NCBI GenBank assembly: GCA_965178635.1 | Contig: CBCXVT010000029.1 | Location: 1 to 64,000 of the forward strand | Direction: 5' to 3' | Source of the DNA: GCA-2733415 sp965178635 | GTDB taxonomy: Bacteria; Bacteroidota; Bacteroidia; Flavobacteriales; Flavobacteriaceae | DNA length: 64,000 bases | Part shown: in pieces, positions 7,636 to 16,193 of the stretch | Position numbering within the stretch: position 1 is the first letter of the stretch | How the letters are laid out: the number at the start of each line of letters is the position of its first letter | Program-made: the position numbers and the translations under genes | The notes under the pieces: generated by a model | Told to the model about the DNA's origin: nothing | What the model saw: only the letters and a program-made list of their open reading frames with translations | Databases searched by the model: none

Positions 7636-8571
7636 ATGACAATTACACAATTAAACTATATCCTTTCAGTTGCTGAATACCAAAATTTCACTAAAGCTGC
7701 TGAACACTCATATGTAACTCAACCAACTTTGAGTATGCAAATTCAAAAGTTAGAAGATGAATTAGGTGTGAAAATTTTTGACAGAAGTAAAAAACCTATT
7801 GAATTAACTGAGGTTGGAAAAAAAATTGTTTCGCAAGCCAAGAATATTGTAACTGAATCGAATAGAATTTCTGATATTATAGATCAAGAAAAAGGCTTTA
7901 TTGGTGGGGAATATAAAATTGGTATTATTCCTACAATCATGCCTACACTATTACCTATGTTTTTGAAAACGTTTATTTCAAAGTATCCAAAAGTTGAGTT
8001 AAAAATAAAAGAACTTACAACTGAAGAAATTATCAAGCAATTAAATGAAGGACATATTGATGCGGCTTTAGCTGCTACACCTTTAGATGATGAAAATTTA
8101 GTTGAAACTCCATTGTATTATGAGCCTTTTGTGGCTTATATTCCTGATAATCACAGATTAGCTAACCATAAACAAATTGACGTTTCTGATTTAGATTTAG
8201 AAGACATTCTACTATTAGAAGATGGGCATTGCTTTAGAGATGGCATTATTAATTTATGTAACGCCTCACGACACAATACCTCTAAAAAGTTTAAACTAGA
8301 AAGTGGAAGTTTTGAAACACTTATTAAGTTAGCCGATGAAAGTTTAGGAATGACATTACTTCCTTACTTACATACAAAGCAAATTAAGTGTGATGATAAA
8401 CCATTACGCCATTTCAATGACCCAAAACCTGCAAGAGAAGTTAGTTTGTTATACACCAAAAGCAGATTAAAAATACAAATTACTAATGCTCTTAAAGAAA
8501 CAATTGAAGCAGTTGTTAGAGGTGCTATTGCGTTTCACGATGTGAAAATTATTAGTCCAAAAAAGAAGTAA
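7636..8571 (+). CDS. oxyR: Hydrogen peroxide-inducible regulator OxyR (LysR family)
   Basis: A 311-aa LysR-type transcription factor. The winged HTH is at the N-terminus (MTITQLNYILSVAEYQNFTK, HSYVTQPTLSMQIQKLEDEL), followed by the LysR substrate-binding domain. The segment DGHCFRDGIINLC carries two cysteines with exactly eight residues between them. Counting from the chosen start they are Cys199 and Cys208, the numbering of the redox pair in E. coli OxyR. This makes OxyR, rather than a generic LysR regulator, the best call. The open frame begins 12 codons earlier, but MTITQLNY is the conserved family start. It is divergent from dps, a typical OxyR target, and is ended by a very long palindromic terminator. 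Confidence 0.95.
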   Translation: MTITQLNYILSVAEYQNFTKAAEHSYVTQPTLSMQIQKLEDELGVKIFDRSKKPIELTEVGKKIVSQAKNIVTESNRISDIIDQEKGFIGGEYKIGIIPTIMPTLLPMFLKTFISKYPKVELKIKELTTEEIIKQLNEGHIDAALAATPLDDENLVETPLYYEPFVAYIPDNHRLANHKQIDVSDLDLEDILLLEDGHCFRDGIINLCNASRHNTSKKFKLESGSFETLIKLADESLGMTLLPYLHTKQIKCDDKPLRHFNDPKPAREVSLLYTKSRLKIQITNALKETIEAVVRGAIAFHDVKIISPKKK

Positions 8572-8587
8572 TTTAATTATCTCATAT

Positions 8588-8643
8588 AAAAGCATAAAAA
8601 AAGTCGGTTACTTAATTAAGTAACCGACTTTTTTTATGCTTTT
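8588..8643. terminator. Very long perfect palindromic terminator
   Basis: A perfect 56-nt palindrome centred at 8615/8616 (arms of 28 nt; core AGTCGGTTACTTAA with its complement). It has A-runs on the left and T-runs on the right. It lies between the convergent oxyR gene and a 65-aa gene, and its right edge overlaps the last codons of the latter. Confidence 0.88.
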
Positions 8644-8831
8644 AGGTAAATTAAACATTTATTCAATTCAGGTTTTTGTAGAGTTAGATTACCAATCCAT
8701 ATTTTCAATTCTTCAACTTCATATGGTAATAATCGCTCTACAGCCTTTTGCAGTTCTTTACAAAAGAGATTCGTATCAAAACTTACCCTTTCAAGTACTG
8801 TTTTTGTATAATCAAACATTGCTCTTGCCAT
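8634..8831 (-). CDS. Small conserved-type hypothetical protein (65 aa)
   Basis: A 65-aa, mostly helical protein (MARAMFDYTKTVLERVSFD, then CKELQKAVERLLPYEVEEL, KIWIGNL). It has no signal peptide or membrane segment and I recognise no domain. In favour of it being real: a good ATG, codon use like its neighbours, an intergenic region on the 5' side, and a terminator palindrome exactly at its end. A regular heptad-like Leu/Val spacing may mean a small helical bundle. Function unknown. Confidence 0.6.
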   Translation of the reverse strand: MARAMFDYTKTVLERVSFDTNLFCKELQKAVERLLPYEVEELKIWIGNLTLQKPELNKCLIYLKA

Positions 8832-8978
8832 GTATTTAAGTTGTATTAGGGTTATTAACTATATAAAGGAACGGAAAAACATGTTATATATTACTAAGTA
8901 TATGTTAAATTTTATTAACAATCAATAATTTTTTAGATGTTATTTTAATTATTTAATAAACACTTATATATTAGTTGC

Positions 8979-9779
8979 TTAGAATTTATTATCACCATCT
9001 AATAAATCGCCCAAACCTCCCAGAATACTACCTTCGCCTTTACTACTTCCACCAGTTCTTGGTATAGCCGCGATAACTCTTGAAGCCAGTCTACTAAATG
9101 GTAATGATTGAATGTAAACAGTTCCAGGTCCCTGTAAAGTTGCAAAGAATAACCCTTCACCACCAAATACTGTATTCTTAATACCTCCTACAAATTCTAT
9201 ATCATAATTCACTGTTTGCGAAAACCCGACCAGACATCCTGTGTCAACCTTTAACGTTTCACCAGCAGCTAAATCTTTTCTACAAACTGTTCCTCCAGCA
9301 TGCACAAAAGCCATACCATCACCTTCTAATTTTTGCATGATAAATCCTTCTCCACCAAAGAAACCTCTTCCTAGTTTTCTTGAAAACTCAATACCTACTG
9401 AAACACCCTTTGCAGCACATAAAAAGGCGTCTTTCTGACAGATAAATTTGCCATTTTTCTCAGCTAAATTAATTGGGATAATTGACCCTGGATATGGCGA
9501 TGCAAAACTGACTTTCTTTTTCCCATGAGAGGTATTAGAAAACACCGTCATAAATAAACTTTCTCCTGTTAACAAACGCTTTCCTGCAGAAAATAATTTC
9601 CCTAAAACACCTTCACTTTGATTAGAACCATCACCAAAAATAGTGCTCATTTCTAAACCACTTTCCATCATCATAAATGAACCAGATTCAGCAACTACAC
9701 CTTCTTGCGGATCTAATTCAATTTCTACATATTGCATTTCTTCTCCGTGAATTTCGTAATCAATTTCGTGTGCTGTCAT
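8979..9779 (-). CDS. AIM24 / TIGR00266 family protein
   Basis: A 266-aa protein of the AIM24 family (TIGR00266), a beta-helix-like fold found across bacteria and in mitochondria. Its biochemical role is not established. Characteristic glycine-rich strands are present: ESGSFMMMESGLEMS, LFMTVFSNTSHGKKKVSFAS PYPGSI, GRGFFGGEGFIMQKLEGDG, HAGGTV and NTVFGGEGLFFATLQGPGTV. It also has a glycine/serine-rich tail (GGSSKGEGSILGGLGDLLDG). The length is normal for the family. It is followed on the same strand by nothing coding for about 150 bp and lies downstream of the DUF4442 gene, possibly in one transcription unit with it. Confidence 0.9.
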   Translation of the reverse strand: MTAHEIDYEIHGEEMQYVEIELDPQEGVVAESGSFMMMESGLEMSTIFGDGSNQSEGVLGKLFSAGKRLLTGESLFMTVFSNTSHGKKKVSFASPYPGSIIPINLAEKNGKFICQKDAFLCAAKGVSVGIEFSRKLGRGFFGGEGFIMQKLEGDGMAFVHAGGTVCRKDLAAGETLKVDTGCLVGFSQTVNYDIEFVGGIKNTVFGGEGLFFATLQGPGTVYIQSLPFSRLASRVIAAIPRTGGSSKGEGSILGGLGDLLDGDNKF

Positions 9780-9843
9780 ATTGTTTCGTTTTAAGTTTAT
9801 ATACTATTGGTGAATCATTTATATGTTTTGTTACACTAATAAG

Positions 9844-10311
9844 TTAATTTTTCTTAGACTTTACTTTTAATGTCCATTCAAAATTAAAAGATGACACTTG
9901 TACGCCTTCATCATTTGTCCCAACAGCTTTCATAACAATAACCTGCCCTTCACCTGTTTCTATTGCTTTCTGAATAGTTGCATTTAATTTTTCTCCGTCA
10001 TTGCACACAAAATTAATACGCCCTTTTGCCTTTTTAGTAAACTCAGCATTATTACTTGCAACTAACATTGAAATATTCTTACCTGAAGATTGTATTTTTT
10101 GCATCACTAATGCACCAGTAGCTAATTCTGCTGCCATTCCTTGTACCGCCCAAAACATTGAGCCAAACGGATTTTGATTAATCCATTTAAATTTTACACT
10201 TGTTTTACTTTGAATATCACTAATACTTCTTAACCGTACACCACATAAAAATGCTGATGGCAGCTTAGCTAACAGGAATAAATTTATCTTTTTCGGAGTC
10301 AATGTCATCAT
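9844..10311 (-). CDS. DUF4442 hotdog-fold protein (thioesterase-like)
   Basis: A 155-aa protein with the hotdog-fold DUF4442 pattern: N-terminal LPSAFLCGVRLRSIS, then FKWINQNPFGSMFWAVQGMAAELATGALVM, where the helix after the short loop is the hotdog sausage helix, then a beta-sheet with VASNNAEFTKKAKGRINFVC. DUF4442 proteins are predicted acyl-CoA thioesterases or related acyl-binding proteins, so a fatty-acyl thioester is the likely ligand, but no substrate can be told from the sequence. It lies 64 nt upstream of the AIM24 gene on the same strand. Confidence 0.8.
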   Translation of the reverse strand: MMTLTPKKINLFLLAKLPSAFLCGVRLRSISDIQSKTSVKFKWINQNPFGSMFWAVQGMAAELATGALVMQKIQSSGKNISMLVASNNAEFTKKAKGRINFVCNDGEKLNATIQKAIETGEGQVIVMKAVGTNDEGVQVSSFNFEWTLKVKSKKN

Positions 10312-10396
10312 TTTATTTTTTACTAATTTATCAATTTACACTTAGATGTTCGTTATTTTATTTTGTTAATAAAATGTTAAATTTTAGTACTTTGTT

Positions 10397-10428
10397 TTGC
10401 ATAGTACCTTTTTTTATCCATATATTTG
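10397..10428 (+). promoter_or_regulatory. Bacteroidota-type promoter for the DUF4870-PadR-PspC operon
   Basis: TTG at 10397-10399 and TATATTTG at 10421-10428 are separated by 21 nt. This fits the housekeeping promoter of Bacteroidota (TTG-N19..23-TAnnTTTG) without mismatch. Transcription would begin near 10435, about 20 nt before the DUF4870 start codon. Confidence 0.7.
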
Positions 10429-10457
10429 CATAGAACAATACTATATCATCAATCATT

Positions 10458-10901
10458 ATGCTAACAACTAATCACAAAAATATTGCAAGTTTCATCCATA
10501 TTGGAGTATTTGCGAAGTATTTTTTTCCTTTTGGAAACTTTATTGCACCATTATTAATTTGGACAATAAACAAAGACCGTTCAGACTTCATCAATCAGAA
10601 TGGTAAACAAGTTATCAATTTTCAATTGAGCATCTTTTTATATTTCATAACAATGCTCTTAATCTGTATTCCGTTTGCATTACACTTCGGGTTCGGAATT
10701 GAACAATTAGAAGAGTTAAAAGGGAACATCACACCTTATGACTTGACAACATTTACAGGAAGTATACTTGCATTTATAATACTTGGCGTATTAGCAATGG
10801 GGTTATTGCTGTTAGAGTTATACGCTACAATCACTGGAGCTGTAAAAGCGAGTAACGGTGAATTATACAACTACCCTATTACAATACCTTTTTTAAAATA
10901 A
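10458..10901 (+). CDS. DUF4870 domain membrane protein
   Basis: A 147-aa protein with the DUF4870/Tic20-like layout: a first helix with the conserved FFPFGNFIAPLLIW, the polar motif INKDRSDFINQNGKQVINFQ and three further membrane helices. The motif after helix 1 is diagnostic for the family. These proteins are found next to PspC and GIN-domain genes in Bacteroidota, as here, which suggests a membrane-stress role; the activity is unknown. It is first in a plus-strand series with a clear promoter just upstream. Confidence 0.88.
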   Translation: MLTTNHKNIASFIHIGVFAKYFFPFGNFIAPLLIWTINKDRSDFINQNGKQVINFQLSIFLYFITMLLICIPFALHFGFGIEQLEELKGNITPYDLTTFTGSILAFIILGVLAMGLLLLELYATITGAVKASNGELYNYPITIPFLK

Positions 10902-10956
10902 TCATCATCAAAAATCAAAAAATGAACAGTTTACACAACATTAAAAGATTGAATCT

Positions 10957-11301
10957 ATGAAATTAGAAAACACAAAAGCTCAAATGAGAAAAGGTGTCTT
11001 AGAATATTGCATCTTATCTATTTTAGACGATCATGATGCGTATGTGGCCGAAATACTTGGCACCCTAAAAGACGCTAAAATGCTTGTGGTTGAAGGAACA
11101 ATTTACCCTTTATTAACAAGATTAAAAAACGCTGGATTACTCAACTATCGTTGGGAAGAATCTACTTCCGGGCCACCAAGAAAGTACTATACTTTAACGG
11201 AAAACGGAAAAACCTTTTTAAATGAATTAACCAAAACTTGGGAAAACTTGCACCAAGCAGTAACAATTGTAACGAGCAAAAAAAACACTAACGATGAATA
11301 A
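10957..11301 (+). CDS. PadR-family transcriptional regulator
   Basis: A 114-aa winged-helix regulator of the PadR family (subfamily without the long C-terminal domain). The recognition region MRKGVLEYCILSILDDHDAYVAEI, the wing VVEGTIYPLLTRLKNAGLL and the signature SGPPRKYYTLTENGKTFL are all present. PadR proteins usually repress neighbouring genes in response to membrane-active compounds or stress. The last 8 nt overlap the start of the PspC gene, so the two are translationally coupled, and autoregulation of this operon is likely. The ligand cannot be inferred. Confidence 0.93.
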   Translation: MKLENTKAQMRKGVLEYCILSILDDHDAYVAEILGTLKDAKMLVVEGTIYPLLTRLKNAGLLNYRWEESTSGPPRKYYTLTENGKTFLNELTKTWENLHQAVTIVTSKKNTNDE

Positions 11302-13069
11302 GACAGTAAATATAAATTTAGGAGGTATGATTTTTCATATTGATGAAAATGCATATCAAAAGCTGCAAAATTATTTAAATGCAGTTAGACGTTCTTTTGC
11401 AGGAGCTTCTGGAGAAGATGAAATCATAACTGATATAGAAAGTAGAATAGCTGAATTATTTTCAGACAAATTACAACATGACAGACAAGTAGTAAGCAAC
11501 AAAGAAGTTGACGAAGTTATTGAAGTTATGGGGCAACCAGAAGATTATATGGTTGATGAAGATATCTTTGATGAAGAACCAAAAACTAGAAAAACTACTG
11601 CGAAATCTAAACGTAAATTCTTTAGAGACCCTGACAACAAATATATAGGAGGTGTTTCTGCAGGATTAGGGCATTACTTCGGGATTGATGCCTTATGGGT
11701 ACGATTAATTTGGGTAGGTTTATTCTTTGTGAGCATCGGTACATTAGCTATCTTTTCATACTTACTGCTTTGGGTGTTAATACCTAAAGCAGAATCTACA
11801 GCAGATAAAATTGCTATGACTGGTGACCCAGTAAATATTTCAAATATTGAAAAAAAAATCAAGGAAGAGCTTGACAACGCTACAGACATGGTGAAGAATG
11901 TTGATTATCAAAAATACGGTAACAAAACACAATCTGGTATTTCTTCATTTTTTGACGCCATAGGAAATGTGTTTTTAACACTTTTTAAAGTCTTCGGAAA
12001 GTTTGTAGGAATCATGTTAATTTTAACTGGAGCATTTACAGTTGTAGGTTTACTAATTGGAATGTTCACAATGAGTTCATTTGACTTGTTCGACTTAGGA
12101 ATCATAAATCAATTAGACATTTATGATTACGCACCAATTTGGCCAATTTGGTTAATTTCAATTTTAGGTTTTTTTGCAGTAGGTATACCATTCTTTTTTA
12201 TCGCTTACTTAGGGTTGAAAATATTGGTTACCAACTTAAAATCTATTGGTAGCGTAGCAAAATTCAGTTTGTTAGGTGTTTGGTTACTATCGCTATTTAC
12301 CTTAGCTATTTTTGGATTAAAAACCGGCCTTAAAACAAAAGAACAAGATCATATGATTGTTAAAGAAGAACTAGCCATTACTGCTCAGGACACTTTAAAG
12401 ATCACAATGAATACTAATGAATTGTTTTCTTCAAGAATGTACAGAGACTCAGAAGAAAAGTTTGTATATGATGAAAATGATACCAAATATATCTTTTCTC
12501 AAGATGTACGTTTAATTGTAAAATCTACTAAAGATTCTATTGCTAGCATCAAAATTAGAAAAGAAGCAAGTGGAGAAAGCCATCAAGAAGCACGAGAACG
12601 CGCTATTGATATTGATTATAATTACAGTTTAGAAAACAACACGTTGTTTTTAAACAATTATTTTTTAGTAACTCCAGAAAGGAAATATAACAATCAAGAA
12701 GTAGAAATAACAGTCTATTTACCAGAAGGAACCGTTATTTACGCTGATGAAAATACGTATTACTATCACCGAAACAGTGACTATTATGGTGACATCTTAG
12801 AGAATGGAGACGAAGAACATTACTTAAGAGTTCTTGAAGATGAAACAGAGTGTATTGATTGTCTATCTGAAGAATTTCAAATAGAAGATACCGAAAATGG
12901 GAAGGTTATCATCAATGAAAACGGTATTAATATCACTATAAATGAAGATGGTGAAAATGGCAAGATTATAATAGATAAAAATGGTTTAGATATAGACATC
13001 AAAGAAAATGATGACAATTTTGAAATGAAAATTGACGAAGATGGAATTAAAATCAAAAACAACGATTAA
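11294..13069 (+). CDS. PspC domain envelope-stress membrane protein
   Basis: A 591-aa membrane protein. Residues 1-95 are a cytoplasmic region (MNKTVNINLGGMIFHIDENA), common in flavobacterial PspC proteins. The PspC domain follows (about 104-165: FFRDPDNKYIGGVSAGLGHY, FGIDALWVRLIWVG). After it come several more membrane helices between about 220 and 355. The remainder is a long extracytoplasmic, acid-rich region in which the pattern NGKVIIxENG/INITINEDG repeats at the very end, as in GIN/DUF2807-like beta strands. It probably senses or protects the inner membrane as in the phage-shock response. It overlaps padR by 8 nt and is followed after 36 nt by a GIN-domain lipoprotein gene. Confidence 0.9.
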   Translation: MNKTVNINLGGMIFHIDENAYQKLQNYLNAVRRSFAGASGEDEIITDIESRIAELFSDKLQHDRQVVSNKEVDEVIEVMGQPEDYMVDEDIFDEEPKTRKTTAKSKRKFFRDPDNKYIGGVSAGLGHYFGIDALWVRLIWVGLFFVSIGTLAIFSYLLLWVLIPKAESTADKIAMTGDPVNISNIEKKIKEELDNATDMVKNVDYQKYGNKTQSGISSFFDAIGNVFLTLFKVFGKFVGIMLILTGAFTVVGLLIGMFTMSSFDLFDLGIINQLDIYDYAPIWPIWLISILGFFAVGIPFFFIAYLGLKILVTNLKSIGSVAKFSLLGVWLLSLFTLAIFGLKTGLKTKEQDHMIVKEELAITAQDTLKITMNTNELFSSRMYRDSEEKFVYDENDTKYIFSQDVRLIVKSTKDSIASIKIRKEASGESHQEARERAIDIDYNYSLENNTLFLNNYFLVTPERKYNNQEVEITVYLPEGTVIYADENTYYYHRNSDYYGDILENGDEEHYLRVLEDETECIDCLSEEFQIEDTENGKVIINENGINITINEDGENGKIIIDKNGLDIDIKENDDNFEMKIDEDGIKIKNND

Positions 13070-13105
13070 TTCTACAATTAGTTACTAACCAAAATCAATC
13101 AAAAA

Positions 13106-13843
13106 ATGGCAACAGTAGTAAAAATATTAGTAAAATTTATAATACCATTGCTCATCGCAGTATTATTCTCAAGTTGTAATTTAGACATTAGTATTTCTGG
13201 AGTAAAAGGAAATGGACATGTCGTTACACAAGAACGGTTATCTGATGTAGCGTTTTCAAAAATTAACGCCTCAGAAGGTTTGGATGTCTATTTAACTAAA
13301 AGCACTTCTACAGCTGTAAAAGTTCAAGCCGATGACAATATTCAGAAGTTTATAATTACCGAAATAAAAAACGGAACACTATGCATTCATACTACTGAAG
13401 CCATCGGCAAAGCAAATGCTAAAAAAATATTGGTTAATTTCACCACACTTAATGAAGTTAACAGTAGTAGTGGTGCAGATATCCATACCACAAATTTTAT
13501 CATCTCAGATAATCTTGAGGTAAATGCCTCTAGCGGAAGTGATCAAGACTTAGCTATAAAAGCAACAAACATTAAATGCTCAGCAAGTAGTGGCGCAGAA
13601 ATCAATTTAAATGGCAGCGTTACAACAATTAAAGCAAATGCATCAAGTGGTGCTGATATTGATGCTAACAAATTAATTGCCGAACATTGCACATCTGACG
13701 CATCAAGTGGTGCTGATATTGACTTAAATTGCTCAAAATCAATTAATGCCGTAGCCTCAAGTAGTGCAGGGATTTCATATTCAGGAAACCCAACTGACGT
13801 TTCAGTATCTGAAAGTTCTGCTGCTGAGATTACAAAAAATTAA
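13106..13843 (+). CDS. GIN-domain (DUF2807) lipoprotein
   Basis: A 245-aa secreted lipoprotein: the signal ends LIAVLFSSCN with a lipobox Cys. The head GIN domain (DUF2807) follows. It contains repeated rungs built on ASSGAD/ASSGAE (NSSSGADI, NASSGSDQ, SASSGAEI, NASSGADI, DASSGADI), each about 20 residues apart, which predicts a right-handed beta-helix. The family is of unknown function but is frequent next to PspC. It is the last gene of the DUF4870-PadR-PspC operon and is closed by a terminator 20 nt after its stop. Confidence 0.9.
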   Translation: MATVVKILVKFIIPLLIAVLFSSCNLDISISGVKGNGHVVTQERLSDVAFSKINASEGLDVYLTKSTSTAVKVQADDNIQKFIITEIKNGTLCIHTTEAIGKANAKKILVNFTTLNEVNSSSGADIHTTNFIISDNLEVNASSGSDQDLAIKATNIKCSASSGAEINLNGSVTTIKANASSGADIDANKLIAEHCTSDASSGADIDLNCSKSINAVASSSAGISYSGNPTDVSVSESSAAEITKN

Positions 13844-13862
13844 AAAAATATCCTCTCTTTTT

Positions 13863-13890
13863 AAAAGTCGCTTTAATTAGCGGCTTTTTT
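13863..13890 (+). terminator. Intrinsic terminator after the PspC/GIN operon
   Basis: A stem AAAAGTCGCT / AGCGGCTTTT (one G-U pair) with loop TTAATT, followed by further T residues. It lies 20 nt downstream of the GIN lipoprotein stop codon. Confidence 0.85.
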
Positions 13891-14015
13891 ATTTTCAAGC
13901 ATATCTATTCATTCAACATATTTTATTTTTATATTGCTAATTGAAAGTATTTACTTTTAATAAAATTGGCAATGTTTTTGCATTAATGTAAAATACAAAT
14001 CATAATTTAAAGTCT

Positions 14016-14849
14016 ATGAAACTGAACATTATTTTAATCGCCTTATGTATTGGAACATTAGGGTTTGCTCAAAAGAAAGAAAAAATAAAAGGGAATAAAT
14101 TTATTAAAGTTAAGCAACATCAAATTGCTGAGTTTAGTGAGTTGAATTTAAATGATAAATTTGAGGTGTTTTTATTAAAAGGTACTGTGCCGCAAGTTGA
14201 ACTTGAAACTGATGAAAACCTACATGACGTTATTCAGTTTAGTGTCAGTGATAGTGGCGTTTTGAGTTTTAATAACACACATCATATCACATCGAAAAAA
14301 AAATTAAATATTAGAATTACTGTTACTGATAAATTCAAATCTATTTTAACGAGTGAGAAAGCTGAAGTCAATTCTTTAATTGATTTAGATTTAAAGAAAA
14401 TGACTATTGTAGCAAAAGATAATTCCAAAATATTTTTAACACTTAAAACAGATGAATTTAATTTAACTGCAGACAAACATTCAAAAGTTGAATTGAATTT
14501 AAACACAAAAAAAGGTGTCTTAACCCTTAGTGAATCTACAGACATTAAAGCATTGATTAATGCAGATGAATTGAAGGCAGATTTATATCAAAAAGCAAAT
14601 GCAAAAATTGAAGGTGAAGTTGAATTGTTAGAACTTAGAGTAGACAATGCTTCTAATTACCACGGTGAAAAACTAACCGCTAATACTGCTACAGTTATCG
14701 CAGAAGGGAGTTCTGATTGTGACTTGGATGTTAAAACTAACTTAATACTTGAGGCATCAGGATCAGCAAAAGTGAATATTTATAATACAGCAAAAATTGA
14801 ATTAAAACGTTTTGAAGATTCAGCAGCTATTTATAAAAAACAATTTTAA
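14016..14849 (+). CDS. Secreted GIN-domain (DUF2807-like) protein
   Basis: A 277-aa protein with a signal peptide (MKLNIILIALCIGTLGFAQ) and a second DUF2807-like beta-helix. The entry motif KVKQHQIAEFSELNLNDKFE and strand-turn repeats such as VEAKDNSKI, ADKHSKVEL and QKANAKIE mark the rungs. It lacks the lipobox Cys of its neighbour, so it is periplasmic or exported. It has its own upstream gap of 170 nt and its own terminator, so it is a separate unit rather than part of the PspC operon. Function unknown. Confidence 0.83.
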   Translation: MKLNIILIALCIGTLGFAQKKEKIKGNKFIKVKQHQIAEFSELNLNDKFEVFLLKGTVPQVELETDENLHDVIQFSVSDSGVLSFNNTHHITSKKKLNIRITVTDKFKSILTSEKAEVNSLIDLDLKKMTIVAKDNSKIFLTLKTDEFNLTADKHSKVELNLNTKKGVLTLSESTDIKALINADELKADLYQKANAKIEGEVELLELRVDNASNYHGEKLTANTATVIAEGSSDCDLDVKTNLILEASGSAKVNIYNTAKIELKRFEDSAAIYKKQF

Positions 14850-14860
14850 AATTCATTTTC

Positions 14861-14898
14861 ATAAAAAAAAGCCAATCTAACGATTGGCTTTTTTTTAT
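14861..14898. terminator. Bidirectional intrinsic terminator
   Basis: A perfect 17-bp stem (14861-14877 with 14882-14898, core GCCAATC/GATTGGC, loop TAAC) with A- and T-runs on its sides. It lies between the convergent GIN-domain gene and trxB. Confidence 0.92.
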
Positions 14899-14917
14899 CT
14901 CTATTGTAACTAGTAGC

Positions 14918-15865
14918 TTATCCTTCTTTAGCTGCTAAATAACGTTCAGCATCTAAAGCTGCCATACATCCTGTACCTGCAGCTGTAATAGCTTGTCTGT
15001 ACGTATGGTCTGCAGCATCACCAGAAACAAAAACTCCAGGAACATTTGTTCTTGAGCTACCTTTTTCATTTACAATATACCCAGTTTCATCTAAAGTAAT
15101 ATAGTCTTTAAAAATATCTGTATTCGGTTTGTGACCAATAGCTACAAAAAATCCTGTTGCTGAAATATCATGCTCTTCATTAGTATCTCTATTTTTTACT
15201 CTCGCACCGGTAACTCCATAATCATCTCCTAAAACCTCAACAGTTTCAGTTCTTAATAAGATTTCTATGTTTTCTGTTTTCTGTACACGCGCTGCCATAA
15301 TTTTAGATGCTCTAAAATCATTACGCACTAACATCGTTACTTTCTTACATATTTTTGATAAGTAATGTGCTTCTTCACAAGCAGAATCTCCTGCTCCAAC
15401 AATTATTACTTCTTGATTTTTATAAAAGAAACCATCACAAACAGCACATGCAGACACTCCGCCTCCCATTTTTAAATACTTCTGTTCAGATGGTAACCCT
15501 AAGTATTTAGCAGATGCACCAGTAGAAATGATAACTGTATCACAATGAATTTCTTTATCGTCATTTACCCATACTTTATGCACATCTCCAGAGAAATCAA
15601 CTTTAGTAATCCACCCTGATCTTACATCAGTTTCAAAACGTTCAGCTTGATTACGCAATTCAATCATCATAGCAGGACCAGTAATTCCTTCAGGATATCC
15701 TGGGAAATTCTCTACTTCATTAGTAGTTGTTAACTGTCCACCTGGCTGAGAGCCTTCATACATAACAGGTTTCATGTTAGCTCTAGCTGCATAAATTGCT
15801 GCTGTATAACCAGCAGGTCCTGACCCTATAATTAGGCACTTTACTTTTTCTATTGTTTCAGACAT
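14918..15865 (-). CDS. trxB: Thioredoxin-disulfide reductase
   Basis: A 315-aa FAD/NADPH flavoenzyme that reduces thioredoxin. The FAD-binding Rossmann start CLIIGSGPAGYTAAIYAARA, the substrate loop GGQLTTTNEVENFPG, the redox-active CAVCDG, the NADPH site VGAGDSACEEAHYLS and the C-terminal FAD motif GVFVSGDAADHTYRQAITAAG TGC are all present. The length is standard for the low-molecular-weight bacterial type. It is cytoplasmic and housekeeping. It lies downstream of the his operon on the same strand but about 130 bp away, and is probably transcribed separately. Confidence 0.97.
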   Translation of the reverse strand: MSETIEKVKCLIIGSGPAGYTAAIYAARANMKPVMYEGSQPGGQLTTTNEVENFPGYPEGITGPAMMIELRNQAERFETDVRSGWITKVDFSGDVHKVWVNDDKEIHCDTVIISTGASAKYLGLPSEQKYLKMGGGVSACAVCDGFFYKNQEVIIVGAGDSACEEAHYLSKICKKVTMLVRNDFRASKIMAARVQKTENIEILLRTETVEVLGDDYGVTGARVKNRDTNEEHDISATGFFVAIGHKPNTDIFKDYITLDETGYIVNEKGSSRTNVPGVFVSGDAADHTYRQAITAAGTGCMAALDAERYLAAKEG

Positions 15866-15995
15866 ATTCTAAATATTAAAAATATTGATGGTTAAAATCG
15901 TAAACAAAAATAGAACTTTAAATGAGATTATTTTCTCATAGACACATCAATATTTCTTATTTGCATATAAGCCCCATTGATGAACACAGTTTCTG

Positions 15996-16193
15996 TTATT
16001 TTTGACGTGCTTTTAAAACCTTTATAACATCATTTAGTTTGAATTTTTTTGCTTGCAACAACATTAAATAGTGGAATAACAAATCAGCAGATTCTTCTAA
16101 AAACAAGGTATCATTGTCGTCTTTAGCTTCAATAACTACCTCAACAGCTTCTTCTCCAACTTTTTGAGCTACTTTATTGATGCCTTTAGGCAA
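15996..16193 (-). CDS. hisE: Phosphoribosyl-ATP pyrophosphatase part of HisIE, out of frame
   Basis: The 65-codon frame encodes the HisE domain (KGINKVAQKVGEEAVEVVIE, FLEESADLLFHYLMLL), which hydrolyses phosphoribosyl-ATP in step 2 of histidine synthesis. In most Flavobacteriaceae it is the C-terminal half of a fused HisIE protein. Here it is separated from HisI by a +1 frameshift: the junction reads GCC-TAA-AGG, and deleting one T restores the expected A-K-G-I-N-K. As it stands it could only be made from a TTG start at 16193 or by frameshifting. An assembly error is the simplest explanation, since neighbouring hisA has many indels. Confidence 0.8.
   Translation of the reverse strand: MPKGINKVAQKVGEEAVEVVIEAKDDNDTLFLEESADLLFHYLMLLQAKKFKLNDVIKVLKARQK

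Noticed and set aside
11320..11331. Shine-Dalgarno-like AGGAGGT directly before an internal ATG in the PspC gene
   Set aside because: There is no spacing between it and the ATG, the bases code for the conserved GG of the family N-terminus, and this group of bacteria rarely uses Shine-Dalgarno signals.
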